This document shows positions 29,185 through 37,067 of a stretch of 64,000 nucleotides of DNA, in pieces (position 1 is the stretch's first letter; each line of letters begins with the position of its first letter). Origin of the DNA: Micromonospora pallida (lineage in GTDB: Bacteria > Actinomycetota > Actinomycetes > Mycobacteriales > Micromonosporaceae); assembly GCF_900090325.1 (NCBI RefSeq), contig NZ_FMHW01000002.1, positions 6,883,001-6,947,000 of the forward strand. The letters run 5' to 3'. The notes under the pieces were generated by a model, which ran no database searches, was not told the origin of the DNA, and saw only the letters and a program-made list of their open reading frames with translations. The position numbers and the translations under genes were made by a program.

Positions 29185-30363
29185 TCAGACGTCGAGCGGG
29201 TCGGCGAGCAGTCGCTCGAAGGCCAGTTCGGCCGCGCCGATCAGCGGCGCGTCGTCGCCCAGCTTCGGGGTGCGCAGCCGGACGTGTTCCCGGGACGCGG
29301 CCAGCGCCATCGAGTTGAGTCGGCTGCGGACCTGGGCCGCCGCGGCGAGGTAGAGGTCACGCAGGGTGCCACCGAAGACGACCATCTCCGGGTTGAGGAC
29401 GTTGACCAGGTTGGCGACGCCGAACCCGAGCCAGTCGCCGGCCTGGCGTACCGCGGCCTGGGCGCTGGCGTCCCCGCGGGCCGCCGGGTCGACCACGGCC
29501 AGGATGGCGTCCCGCCCCTCCACGCCGTCGCGGCCGGCGGCCCGCAGCAGCGCGTGCTCGCCGATCTCGGTCTCCCAGCAGCCCCGGGAACCGCAGCCGC
29601 ACGGATGGCCGCCGGGGTTGACCACCATGTGGCCGACCTCGCCGGCGTACCCGCCGTGTCCGGTGACCCGCCGCCCACCGGCGACGATGCCGGCCCCGAC
29701 GCCCGCGTCACCGTGCAGGTAGACGACGTTGTCGCAGCCCACCGCGACCCCCCGGACGTGTTCGGCCAGGACGGCCAGGTCGGCCACGTTTCCGACCGCG
29801 ACCGGACGCACACCGCCCAACTCGGCGCTGAGCAGCTCGCCGAGCGGCTCGTCGACCCAGCCGATGGTCGGGCTCAGCCGGACCAGACCGTCGTCCCGGC
29901 GGATCATGCCGGCCACCGCCACGCCCGCGCCGACACAGATCGCCCCGGCCGGCGCGCCCTGGTGCATCTCCTTGACCATCGCGGCCAGCAGCGGCGCGGC
30001 CTCCCCGGCCGCCGGACCGTGCGGTCGGGGCAGCTCGCGGCAGTCGAGCACCTCGCCGCCGAGCCCGACCCGCGCGGCCCGCAGCCGGTCCACCTCGATG
30101 CTGAACGCGTACGCGAAGACCCGCTCGGACTCCGGCCGGACGACCAGCGACGGTCGCCCGGCCCGGCCGGTCTCCTTCGGGGCGCCCTCGCTGACCAGGC
30201 CGGCCCCGGCCAGGTCGGCGGTGAGCGCGCCGATGGTGCTGCGGTTCAACCCGAGGGCGGTGGTGAGTTCCGCCCGCGAGGTCGCCCCGTGCACGTGGAC
30301 GTAGCGGAGCAGCGCGCCGAGGTTCTGCCGGCGGATCTCGTCCTGGCTGGGTCCTGCGCGCAT
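29185..30363 (-). CDS. ROK-family transcriptional repressor
   Basis: This 392-residue protein has an N-terminal winged helix (about 10-70, SRAELTTALGLNRSTIGAL) and a sugar-kinase-like ROK domain with the zinc motif HPCGCGSRGCWE and GYAGEVGHMV. It probably senses a sugar and controls the adjacent importer genes. It is the last gene of a divergence-free run: binding protein, ATPase, permease, then this regulator 29 nt after the permease stop, all on the minus strand. Confidence 0.93.
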   Translation of the reverse strand: MRAGPSQDEIRRQNLGALLRYVHVHGATSRAELTTALGLNRSTIGALTADLAGAGLVSEGAPKETGRAGRPSLVVRPESERVFAYAFSIEVDRLRAARVGLGGEVLDCRELPRPHGPAAGEAAPLLAAMVKEMHQGAPAGAICVGAGVAVAGMIRRDDGLVRLSPTIGWVDEPLGELLSAELGGVRPVAVGNVADLAVLAEHVRGVAVGCDNVVYLHGDAGVGAGIVAGGRRVTGHGGYAGEVGHMVVNPGGHPCGCGSRGCWETEIGEHALLRAAGRDGVEGRDAILAVVDPAARGDASAQAAVRQAGDWLGFGVANLVNVLNPEMVVFGGTLRDLYLAAAAQVRSRLNSMALAASREHVRLRTPKLGDDAPLIGAAELAFERLLADPLDV

Positions 30364-30392
30364 GCTCCTGGTACTCCGGTCGAGGGACGTGG

Positions 30393-31652
30393 TCAGCGGG
30401 TGCCGGTGGCGGCGGCGCGTCGTCGGGAGAACGCGTCGACGCTCGCGGCGAGCAGCAGCACGACCCCGGTGACCACGTACTTGACCCCGGCCTCGTAGCC
30501 CATCAGACCCATGCCGTTGTCGATCACCGCGACCACCGCGCCGCCGAGCACCGCGTCGAGCACCCGCCCCTTGCCGCCGAAGAGGCTGGTCCCGCCGATC
30601 ACCGCCGCGCCGACGGCGTAGAGCAGTACGTTACTGCCCCCGGTGTTCGGGTCGACCGAGTTGGCCCGGCTGGCGGCCACGATGCCCCCGATCGCGGCCA
30701 TCGTCGAGCAGATCACGAAGACCGAGATCCGGATCCGGTCGACGTTGATACCGGCCCGGCGGGCCGCCTCCCGGTTGCCGCCGACCGCGTAGACGTGCCG
30801 CCCGTAGCTGGTGCGCTGGAGCACGAAGGTCCAGAAGATCAGCAGGACCGCGATGATGGGCACCACGATCGGCACGCCCTTGAGCGAGCTGATCAGGACG
30901 TTGCGGCTGCGCTCCAGGTTGAGGATGTAGACCGCCACGCCGAGGATCACCGCCAGCCCGCCGATCCGGGCCAGCACCACCGGGAACGGGTCGGTGACCA
31001 GGCCCCGGGCGGTCCGCTTGCGGTGGCGTAGGAGCTGCACCGCCGCGTACCCGCCCACCACGACGGCGACGAGGAGCCAGCCGAGCACCGGCGTCAGGTT
31101 GCGGTTGGCGATCGCCACCAGCACCTCGTCGCGTACGGAGATGTTGCTGCCGCCGCTGATCAGCAGCAGCACGATGCCCTGGAAGGCGAGGAAGGCGGCG
31201 AGGGTGACCACGAACGAGGGGATGCCGATCTTCGCGACCAGGAAGCCCAGGGTGAGCCCGATGACCAGGCCGGTGGCGATGGCGGCGAGCACCGCCACGT
31301 ACCACGGCCAGCCCGCCTTGGTGACGATGTTGGCCAGCACGGCGGCGCAGACCCCGCTGGCGAAGCCGGCGGAGAGGTCGATCTCGCCGAGCAGCAGGAC
31401 GAAGACCAGCCCCATCGCGATCAGCGTGACCGCCGCGCCCTGGGTGAAGAGGTTGGCGAAGTTCTGCGCCGACAGGAACGACGGTCGCATGATCGAGAAG
31501 ACCGTGCAGAGCACGGCCAGTCCCAGGACGGCCGGCAGCGCCCCGATGTCGCCGCCGCGTACCCGGCTGAGGTAGTTGCGGACGTGGCCGCCCACGGTCG
31601 GCGTCCCGGTGACCGCCACCGGACCGACCTTACGCACGGCGGTGTTGGTCAT
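30393..31652 (-). CDS. Sugar ABC transporter permease (XylH/RbsC type)
   Basis: This 419-residue integral membrane protein of the CUT2 class has about ten hydrophobic segments and the typical GAAVIGGTSLFGGKGRV near residues 350-366, plus LLLGEIDLSAGF. The ATG at 31652 overlaps the ATPase stop (ATGA); a longer open frame extends upstream but overlaps the ATPase gene. Together with the neighbouring binding protein and ATPase it forms a xylose- or ribose-type importer. Confidence 0.92.
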   Translation of the reverse strand: MTNTAVRKVGPVAVTGTPTVGGHVRNYLSRVRGGDIGALPAVLGLAVLCTVFSIMRPSFLSAQNFANLFTQGAAVTLIAMGLVFVLLLGEIDLSAGFASGVCAAVLANIVTKAGWPWYVAVLAAIATGLVIGLTLGFLVAKIGIPSFVVTLAAFLAFQGIVLLLISGGSNISVRDEVLVAIANRNLTPVLGWLLVAVVVGGYAAVQLLRHRKRTARGLVTDPFPVVLARIGGLAVILGVAVYILNLERSRNVLISSLKGVPIVVPIIAVLLIFWTFVLQRTSYGRHVYAVGGNREAARRAGINVDRIRISVFVICSTMAAIGGIVAASRANSVDPNTGGSNVLLYAVGAAVIGGTSLFGGKGRVLDAVLGGAVVAVIDNGMGLMGYEAGVKYVVTGVVLLLAASVDAFSRRRAAATGTR

Positions 31653-32470
31653 CGGAGCGCTCCTGGGGTGCTGTCGGCGGACGTGCCGTTGTCGGGGGGC
31701 TGCGCGCCGTTGCCGGTCGCCAGGCCGAGCGCGCCGGACCGGCCGGCGGTGATCAGCTCGACCACCTGGGCGTGGGTGATGTCGGTGGTCTTCACCTGGG
31801 CGACCATCTGCCCGAGGTAGAGCGCGGCGATCCGGTCGGAGACCGCGAAGACGTCGTTCATGTTGTGCGAGATGAGCACGACGGCCAGGCCGTTGTCGGC
31901 GAGCCGCCGGACCAGTTCGAGCACCTGGGCGGTCTGGGCGACGCCGAGCGCGGCGGTCGGCTCGTCCAGGATCACCAGCTTGCTGTTCCAGAGCACCGCC
32001 TTGGCGATCGCCACGGTCTGGCGCTGGCCGCCGGAGAGGCTGGAGACGTGCTGACGCAGCGACTTCACCGTCCGGACGTTCAACCCGGCCAGGGTCTCGG
32101 CGGCCATCTGCTCCATGGTCGGCTCGTCGAGCACGATGCCGCTGCGCTTCTCCCGGCCGAGGAACATGTTCTGCACGATGTCGAGGTTGTCGCAGAGCGC
32201 GAGGTCCTGGTAGACGACCTCGATGCCGAGGGCGGCGGCGTCGCGGGGGCTGTTGATGGTGACCGGCCGGCCCTCGAAGAGAAACTGACCGGCGTCGGTC
32301 GAGTAGATGCCGCTGATGCACTTGACCAGGGTCGACTTGCCGGCGCCGTTGTCGCCGACCAGGGCGGTCACCTCCCCCGGGTGGGCGGAGAAGGCCACGT
32401 CCCGCAGGACCTGGACCGGCCCGAAGCTCTTGTCGATCCCACGTAGTTCCAGCAGGGGGGTGGTGGACAC
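31649..32470 (-). CDS. Sugar ABC transporter ATP-binding protein (single NBD)
   Basis: This 273-residue ATPase has Walker A VGDNGAGKST (about 39-48), signature LSGGQRQ, Walker B LVILDEPTAALG and H-loop ISHNM. Most CUT2 ATPases (XylG, RbsA) are fused double NBDs of about 500 residues, whereas this is a single domain as in FrcA-type systems. An acidic, Gly/Asn-rich tail follows the NBD. It lies 106 nt after the binding-protein gene with a hairpin between. Confidence 0.92.
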   Translation of the reverse strand: MSTTPLLELRGIDKSFGPVQVLRDVAFSAHPGEVTALVGDNGAGKSTLVKCISGIYSTDAGQFLFEGRPVTINSPRDAAALGIEVVYQDLALCDNLDIVQNMFLGREKRSGIVLDEPTMEQMAAETLAGLNVRTVKSLRQHVSSLSGGQRQTVAIAKAVLWNSKLVILDEPTAALGVAQTAQVLELVRRLADNGLAVVLISHNMNDVFAVSDRIAALYLGQMVAQVKTTDITHAQVVELITAGRSGALGLATGNGAQPPDNGTSADSTPGALR

Positions 32471-32503
32471 GGGTCTCCTTCAGGTCTGTGGAGCCGCCGG
32501 GCG

Positions 32504-32544
32504 GCGGGCGTCACCGAGGGTTGCGGTCCTCGGGTGACGCCCGC
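32504..32544 (-). terminator. Intercistronic hairpin between binding-protein and ATPase genes
   Basis: Arms 32504-32519 and 32528-32544 pair with one bulged base around an 8-nt loop. Such a structure may stabilise or partly terminate the message so that more binding protein than ATPase is made. Confidence 0.65.
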
Positions 32545-32576
32545 GCTCCGGTGGGGGCACCGGAAACCGGTACGGC

Positions 32577-33674
32577 TCAGCTGATCCCGGCCTCGGCGCA
32601 GAGCTTGGCGTACTGCGCGGTGCAGAGCGCCTCCTTGGTGACGAAGCCGTCCGCGATCACGTCCTTGACGTTCTCCTTGTAGATCAGCTTCGGGGTGAGC
32701 AGGACCGACGGCACGTCCCGGCCGCTCTCCGGGTCCTTCACCGTCTGCCCGGTCTCCTTCCGCTCGCCCTTGGCCAACCCGATGGCCAGCTCGGCGGCGG
32801 CGTCGGCCTCCTGCTTGATCGCCTTGTAGACGGTCATGCACTGGTCACCGGCGAGGATGTTCTGCAGGCCCTGGAGGTCGGCGTCCTGCCCGGTCACCGG
32901 GACCTTGCCGTTGAGCTTGTTCTTCTTGAGCACCGAGATGGCCGCGTTGCCGAGGCCGTCGTTCGCGGCCAGCACCCCGTCGATCTTGCCGCCGGTCTGG
33001 GTCAGCATCTGCTCGAACAGGGTGGCGCCCTGGGCGTTGTCCCAGGCCGGGACGGACTGCTCCGGTCCCTTGACGTACTCGTTCGAGTCGAACTTCGGCT
33101 TGAGCACCGAGTCGTAGCCGTTCTTGAACAGGGTGGCGTTGTTGTCGGTGGGGGAACCGTTCAGGTACGCGACCACCGGGTTCTGGACACCCTTGTCGGT
33201 CAGGCACTTCACCAGGCCCTCGCCCTGGAGCTTGCCGACCGCCTCGTTGTCGAAGCTGACGTAGTACTCGGCGCTGCCGCCCAGGGTGAGCCGGTCGTAG
33301 TCGATGGTCGCCACACCCTGCGACTTCGCCCTCTCCAGCACGGCCTTGCCGGTGCCGGAGTCCAGGTTGACGATCATCAGGGCGGTCACCCCGCCGGTGA
33401 TCATCTGGTCGGCGAGCGTCTGGAACTGGTTCTTGTCGTCCTGGGCGTTCTGGATGTCGTAGTCGACACCGGCTGCCTTGAAGGCCGCCTCCAGGAACTT
33501 GCGGTCCGCGTTCTCCCACCGGCCGGAGGACTTGCTGTCCGGCAGGATCACACCGATCTTGGGCTTCTTGTCCGAGCCGGCGTCGTTGTCGGTGCCCGAG
33601 TCGTCGCCGCAGGCGGCCACGCCACCGGTGACGAGTAGGCCCACGGTCGCGATGGTGAGGATCCCTCTGCGCAT
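32577..33674 (-). CDS. Sugar ABC transporter substrate-binding lipoprotein (XylF type)
   Basis: This 365-residue lipoprotein has a signal peptide and lipobox VAAC (C at about 22), then an acidic linker and a type I periplasmic-binding fold (KIGVILPDSKSSGRWENADR; DGVLAANDGLGNAA; VTGQDAD). It captures a pentose-like sugar outside the membrane; xylose is the best guess from similarity to XylF. ATG 33674 follows GAAAGGAACC. It is the first gene of the importer operon. Confidence 0.92.
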   Translation of the reverse strand: MRRGILTIATVGLLVTGGVAACGDDSGTDNDAGSDKKPKIGVILPDSKSSGRWENADRKFLEAAFKAAGVDYDIQNAQDDKNQFQTLADQMITGGVTALMIVNLDSGTGKAVLERAKSQGVATIDYDRLTLGGSAEYYVSFDNEAVGKLQGEGLVKCLTDKGVQNPVVAYLNGSPTDNNATLFKNGYDSVLKPKFDSNEYVKGPEQSVPAWDNAQGATLFEQMLTQTGGKIDGVLAANDGLGNAAISVLKKNKLNGKVPVTGQDADLQGLQNILAGDQCMTVYKAIKQEADAAAELAIGLAKGERKETGQTVKDPESGRDVPSVLLTPKLIYKENVKDVIADGFVTKEALCTAQYAKLCAEAGIS

Positions 33675-33772
33675 GTGCGGGGTTCCTTTCGGGGTGGGGG
33701 TGTGTCGTTTTGTTGTGTCCGGCAACGTATTCCCCGTCACACTTCGAGCGCAAGACTGTCGATGGGTTGGAT

Positions 33773-33809
33773 TTGTTGGCTGCGGTAACAATTCGGCAAC
33801 GCTGCCGAA
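33773..33809. promoter_or_regulatory. Two palindromes upstream of the sugar importer operon
   Basis: TTGTT/AACAA (33773-33777, 33787-33791) and the 7-bp arms TTCGGCA/TGCCGAA (33792-33798, 33803-33809) lie 99-135 nt before the start codon. They are candidate operators for the ROK regulator. Confidence 0.4.
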
Positions 33810-33898
33810 ACGTGCAGGTCGCGCGCCCGTGTCGGTGGATCACCGAACGAAGTTGATCAACGTTTCGCCGACCGGACGTCGGCCCGCCGAGCCGTCGC

Positions 33899-34378
33899 TC
33901 AGCGGGTGGCGATGGGTGCGGTGATGGCCCCGGTCAGCGCGACCAGGTCGGCTGGGGCGAGCTGGAGCTGAAGCCCGCGCCGCCCGGCCGAGACGTAGAT
34001 GGTCGGCAGGCCCGGGGCCGAGTCGTCCAGCACCGTCGGCAGCCGCCTGCGCTGGCCCAACGGGCTGATGCCGCCCCGTACGTAGCCGGTGGCGCGCTCG
34101 GCGACGACCCGGTCGGCGAGGACCGCCCGCTTCCCGCCGGCCGCGCTGGCGAGGGCCTTCAGGTCCAACTCGCCGGTGACCGGGACGACCGCCACGGTCA
34201 ACTCGCCGTCCACCTCGGTCACCAGGGTCTTGAAGACCCGGTCGGCCGGCACACCGAGCGCCGCGGCGACCTCGGCCCCGTAGTTCGGGGTGTCCGGCGA
34301 AACGTCGTACGGGTGGACGCTGTGCGCCACCCCGCGCTTCACCAGCAGCCCGGTCGCCGGCGTCCCCCGTCCCCCCAC
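33899..34378 (-). CDS. ybaK: Cys-tRNA(Pro)/Cys-tRNA(Cys) deacylase YbaK
   Basis: This 159-residue editing-domain protein hydrolyses mischarged Cys-tRNA(Pro). It shows DRVFKTLV with the catalytic Lys, GYVRGGISPLGQ, and the family length. The GTG start at 34378 is preceded by a TAGGTT box at 34385-34390 and no Shine-Dalgarno, so it is probably read from a leaderless mRNA. Confidence 0.93.
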   Translation of the reverse strand: MGGRGTPATGLLVKRGVAHSVHPYDVSPDTPNYGAEVAAALGVPADRVFKTLVTEVDGELTVAVVPVTGELDLKALASAAGGKRAVLADRVVAERATGYVRGGISPLGQRRRLPTVLDDSAPGLPTIYVSAGRRGLQLQLAPADLVALTGAITAPIATR

Positions 34379-34384
34379 ACCACC

Positions 34385-34390
34385 AACCTA
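34385..34390 (-). promoter_or_regulatory. Candidate -10 box for a leaderless ybaK mRNA
   Basis: TAGGTT on the minus strand ends 6 nt before the GTG start. Confidence 0.5.
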
Positions 34391-34453
34391 ACCTCGGGGC
34401 GACTGGGCGGGGCGAGCCAGGGGGTGGCCAGCCACCGGGACGAGCCAGGGTGG

Positions 34454-35668
34454 TCAGCCAGCGGGGTGGCAGAGGAGCACGGTGGGGGCGGCGGCGATTC
34501 GGGTGAGGACCACGCTCGCCGCCTGGTCGCCGGAGAGCCTCAGGTCGCGGCGGAGGCGCTCGGGTTCCAGCGCCGAGCCGCGCTTGAGGATCTCCACCCG
34601 GCCCACCCGGCGTTCGCGTAGCAGGGCGCGCAGCCGTTTCAGGGAGAACGGCAGCACGTCGGTGACCTCCAGGCAACGGGCGAAGGGCGTACCGGCGGGG
34701 GAGTCGGCGTACAGGTAGGCGATGCTCGGGTCGGCGATCGTCGCGTCCAGGGTGGTGGCGAGCTCGGCGACCAGGTGCGCGCGGACCACCGCCGGGTCCG
34801 GGTCGTACAGGAACCGCCGGACCGGCCCGACCGGGGCCTCGACGGCACCGGAGCCGGTGAGCTGGTGCACCCGCGTGCCGCGCAGCACGGTCGCGCGGCG
34901 GGGGACGTCGGCCAGCCGGCCGCACCAGAGGGCCGCCTCCACCAGGTCGCCGTCGACGCTGACCCACTCGGCCTCCGCGCCGGACGGGATCAACGCGTGG
35001 TCCAGGCCGGGGGCCACCTTGACCACCGCGTGCGGCACCCGTTCGGCGAGGGCGGTCACGAAATCCCAGGGCGGCGAGTACGCCTTCGGGTCGAAGATCC
35101 GCCGGCCGGTGCCGGTGCTGCGGCGGGCCGGGTCGCAGAAGACCCCGTCGACCCGGGACACGTCGAACGCGGTGGCGTCGCCGTGTTCCACGGTGAACAT
35201 CTCGGCCAGTCCGGCGGCTTCGGCGTTCGCGGCGGCCATCGCGGCGGTCAGCGGGTCGGCCTCGACCCCGTACACCCGGATGCCGGCCCGGGCGGCGGCG
35301 AGCGCGTCGGCGCCGAGACCGCAACCCAGGTCGGCGAGCGTGCGGACCCCGGCGGCGCGCAACCGGGCCGCGCGCCGGTCGGTCACCACCCGCCGGGTCG
35401 CCTGCTCCAACCCGGCGCGGGTGAGGAACATCCCGGCCGCCTCCGGGCCGAACTTGCCGGTCGCGCGTCGCCGCAGCTCGGCCTGGGTGAGCGCGGCGGC
35501 AGCCAACCCGGCGGGCACACCGGCCGTACGGAGCGCCGCCGCCGCGGTCAGCGGGTCGCCGCCGGTCACCCGCGTCGCCGCGTCGAGCGCGGCCGACCCC
35601 TCGGCGGTACGCAGCGCGGCGAACTGGTCGAGATCCACCGGCCCATTGTCGGTCCTCGCCCCGACCAC
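34454..35668 (-). CDS. Class I SAM-dependent methyltransferase with THUMP-like C-terminal domain
   Basis: This protein of up to 404 residues has a SAM-binding core at about 110-215, with motif I DLGCGLGADALAAA and FCDPARR (a D-P-A-R-R variant of the catalytic D/N-PP-Y/F position). The C-terminal part, with SLKRLRALLRERRVGRVEILKRG, matches the THUMP-like domain of actinobacterial putative RNA methyltransferases. The start is uncertain: GTG 35668 gives the listed length, and a GTG eleven codons later also fits. Confidence 0.85.
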   Translation of the reverse strand: MVGARTDNGPVDLDQFAALRTAEGSAALDAATRVTGGDPLTAAAALRTAGVPAGLAAAALTQAELRRRATGKFGPEAAGMFLTRAGLEQATRRVVTDRRAARLRAAGVRTLADLGCGLGADALAAARAGIRVYGVEADPLTAAMAAANAEAAGLAEMFTVEHGDATAFDVSRVDGVFCDPARRSTGTGRRIFDPKAYSPPWDFVTALAERVPHAVVKVAPGLDHALIPSGAEAEWVSVDGDLVEAALWCGRLADVPRRATVLRGTRVHQLTGSGAVEAPVGPVRRFLYDPDPAVVRAHLVAELATTLDATIADPSIAYLYADSPAGTPFARCLEVTDVLPFSLKRLRALLRERRVGRVEILKRGSALEPERLRRDLRLSGDQAASVVLTRIAAAPTVLLCHPAG

Positions 35669-35720
35669 GAACGGAGGGGACCGACGCGAGCGCGCCGGTC
35701 CCGGTCGTCCGGTGGTCAGA

Positions 35721-36218
35721 TCAGGGTGCCGCCGGCCACCACTGCTGGGAGCCGGTGAACCGGAAGAACGACGGCGCGTAGAAGTGGTAGCTGTAGACGT
35801 TGGTGGCCGAGTAGCCGTAGAACGAGACCGTGTCCATGTTCCAGTTGTCGGTGGTCTCGGGCCACGACGGGTGGCTGACCATGCGCAGCCGGAGACCGGT
35901 GACCGAGCAGGCGTTCACCGAGGCGCCCGGATCCAGGAACCGGAGGGTCCGGAAGTTGGTGGTCTCGCCGCCGAAACCTCCCCAGACGTGCTGCAGCTCG
36001 ACGTCGCCGCTGGTGGTGATCAGGTACGGGATGACCTCCGAGTTCCCGCGCAGGTCGTCCCCACCGGTGCGGAAGTAGAAGTTGAGATAGCTCAGCCTGT
36101 TGCAGGCGATCGGACCGGCGCTGGCGGGGCTGGCGATCACGGTCACGCCCAGCGTGGCCAGGAGTGTGGCGGTGATCAGCAGGGCGGCGGCCCGGAGGCG
36201 ACTGATTCGGGTACGCAT
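35721..36218 (-). CDS. Secreted protein of unknown function
   Basis: This 165-residue protein has a signal peptide (about 1-35, ending SPASA). Its mature part is rich in aromatic residues and glycine and contains two cysteines (IACNRL and NACSVTG), probably a beta-sandwich. I chose ATG 36218, preceded by AGAGGA at 8 nt; a longer frame from 36272 lacks such a site. I do not recognise the family. Confidence 0.75.
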   Translation of the reverse strand: MRTRISRLRAAALLITATLLATLGVTVIASPASAGPIACNRLSYLNFYFRTGGDDLRGNSEVIPYLITTSGDVELQHVWGGFGGETTNFRTLRFLDPGASVNACSVTGLRLRMVSHPSWPETTDNWNMDTVSFYGYSATNVYSYHFYAPSFFRFTGSQQWWPAAP

Positions 36219-36383
36219 TGATCGTTTCCTCTCGGTGGTGTCGGGCAGGAACAACGATCCGCGACCCGCCACCTGGGGGGCATCCGGCTAGCCGGACCCG
36301 TCCGCTCCCGGTTGACCGGACCGGACGGGTCGGAAAACCGGGTGGACGTCCGCGGGCACTGCTCCCCAGCCCGAACCGACCGG

Positions 36384-37067
36384 TCAACCGCTGGTGCTGT
36401 TCACCCCGGTCAGGAACGCCAACGTGGCCAGGACCCGGACGTTCACCCCCCGCCGGGTCCGAGCGTCGGGTGGGGTGAGCCGGAGTTTGCCGGTGATGGT
36501 GGACAGGTGTTTCTCCACCGTGCTGACCTGGCACTCCATCTGCTCCGCGATGCCCAGGTTGGACCGGCCCTCGGCGACCAGCGCCAGGATCCGCCGTTCG
36601 TGCGGACTCAGCCGGTCGAGCGGGTTGTCGATCCGGGGCCGCACCATCAGCCGCTGGATCAGGTGGCGGTCGATCACCACCTCGCCGGCGGCCACCCGGC
36701 GGATCGCGGCCACCAGTTCGGCGATCTCCCCGACCCGGTCCTTGAGCAGGTAGCCCACCGAACGGGTGTCCGCCTCCATACTCAGCAGCCGGGACGCGAA
36801 CGCGACCTCGGCGTACGACGAGAGCACGAGCAGGGCGACCCCCGGATGCCGGCGGCGCACCTCCTCGGCGACCCGCAGCCCCTCGTCGAGGAAGGTCGGC
36901 GGGAGCCGGATGTCCAGGAGCATCACCTCCGGAGACAGCCGCTCGGCCAGGAGCAGCGCCGTGGCGGCGTCCCCGGCGGTGCCGACGACGTGCAGGCCGC
37001 GGGCGGTCAGCGCCTCGGCCAGGACGTCGCGGAGGAGTGGTTGGTCCTCGACGAGGACTATTCGCAC
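36384..37067 (-). CDS. NarL/LuxR-type response regulator
   Basis: This 227-residue regulator has a receiver domain (1-125) with the acidic pair in VEDQ, the phosphoacceptor in MLLDIRLPP and Lys in YLLKDR, followed by a LuxR helix-turn-helix (LSPHERRILALVAEGRSNLGIAE). The GTG start lies inside the last codons of the sensor kinase gene, so the two overlap by 10 nt and are coupled. Confidence 0.93.
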   Translation of the reverse strand: MRIVLVEDQPLLRDVLAEALTARGLHVVGTAGDAATALLLAERLSPEVMLLDIRLPPTFLDEGLRVAEEVRRRHPGVALLVLSSYAEVAFASRLLSMEADTRSVGYLLKDRVGEIAELVAAIRRVAAGEVVIDRHLIQRLMVRPRIDNPLDRLSPHERRILALVAEGRSNLGIAEQMECQVSTVEKHLSTITGKLRLTPPDARTRRGVNVRVLATLAFLTGVNSTSG

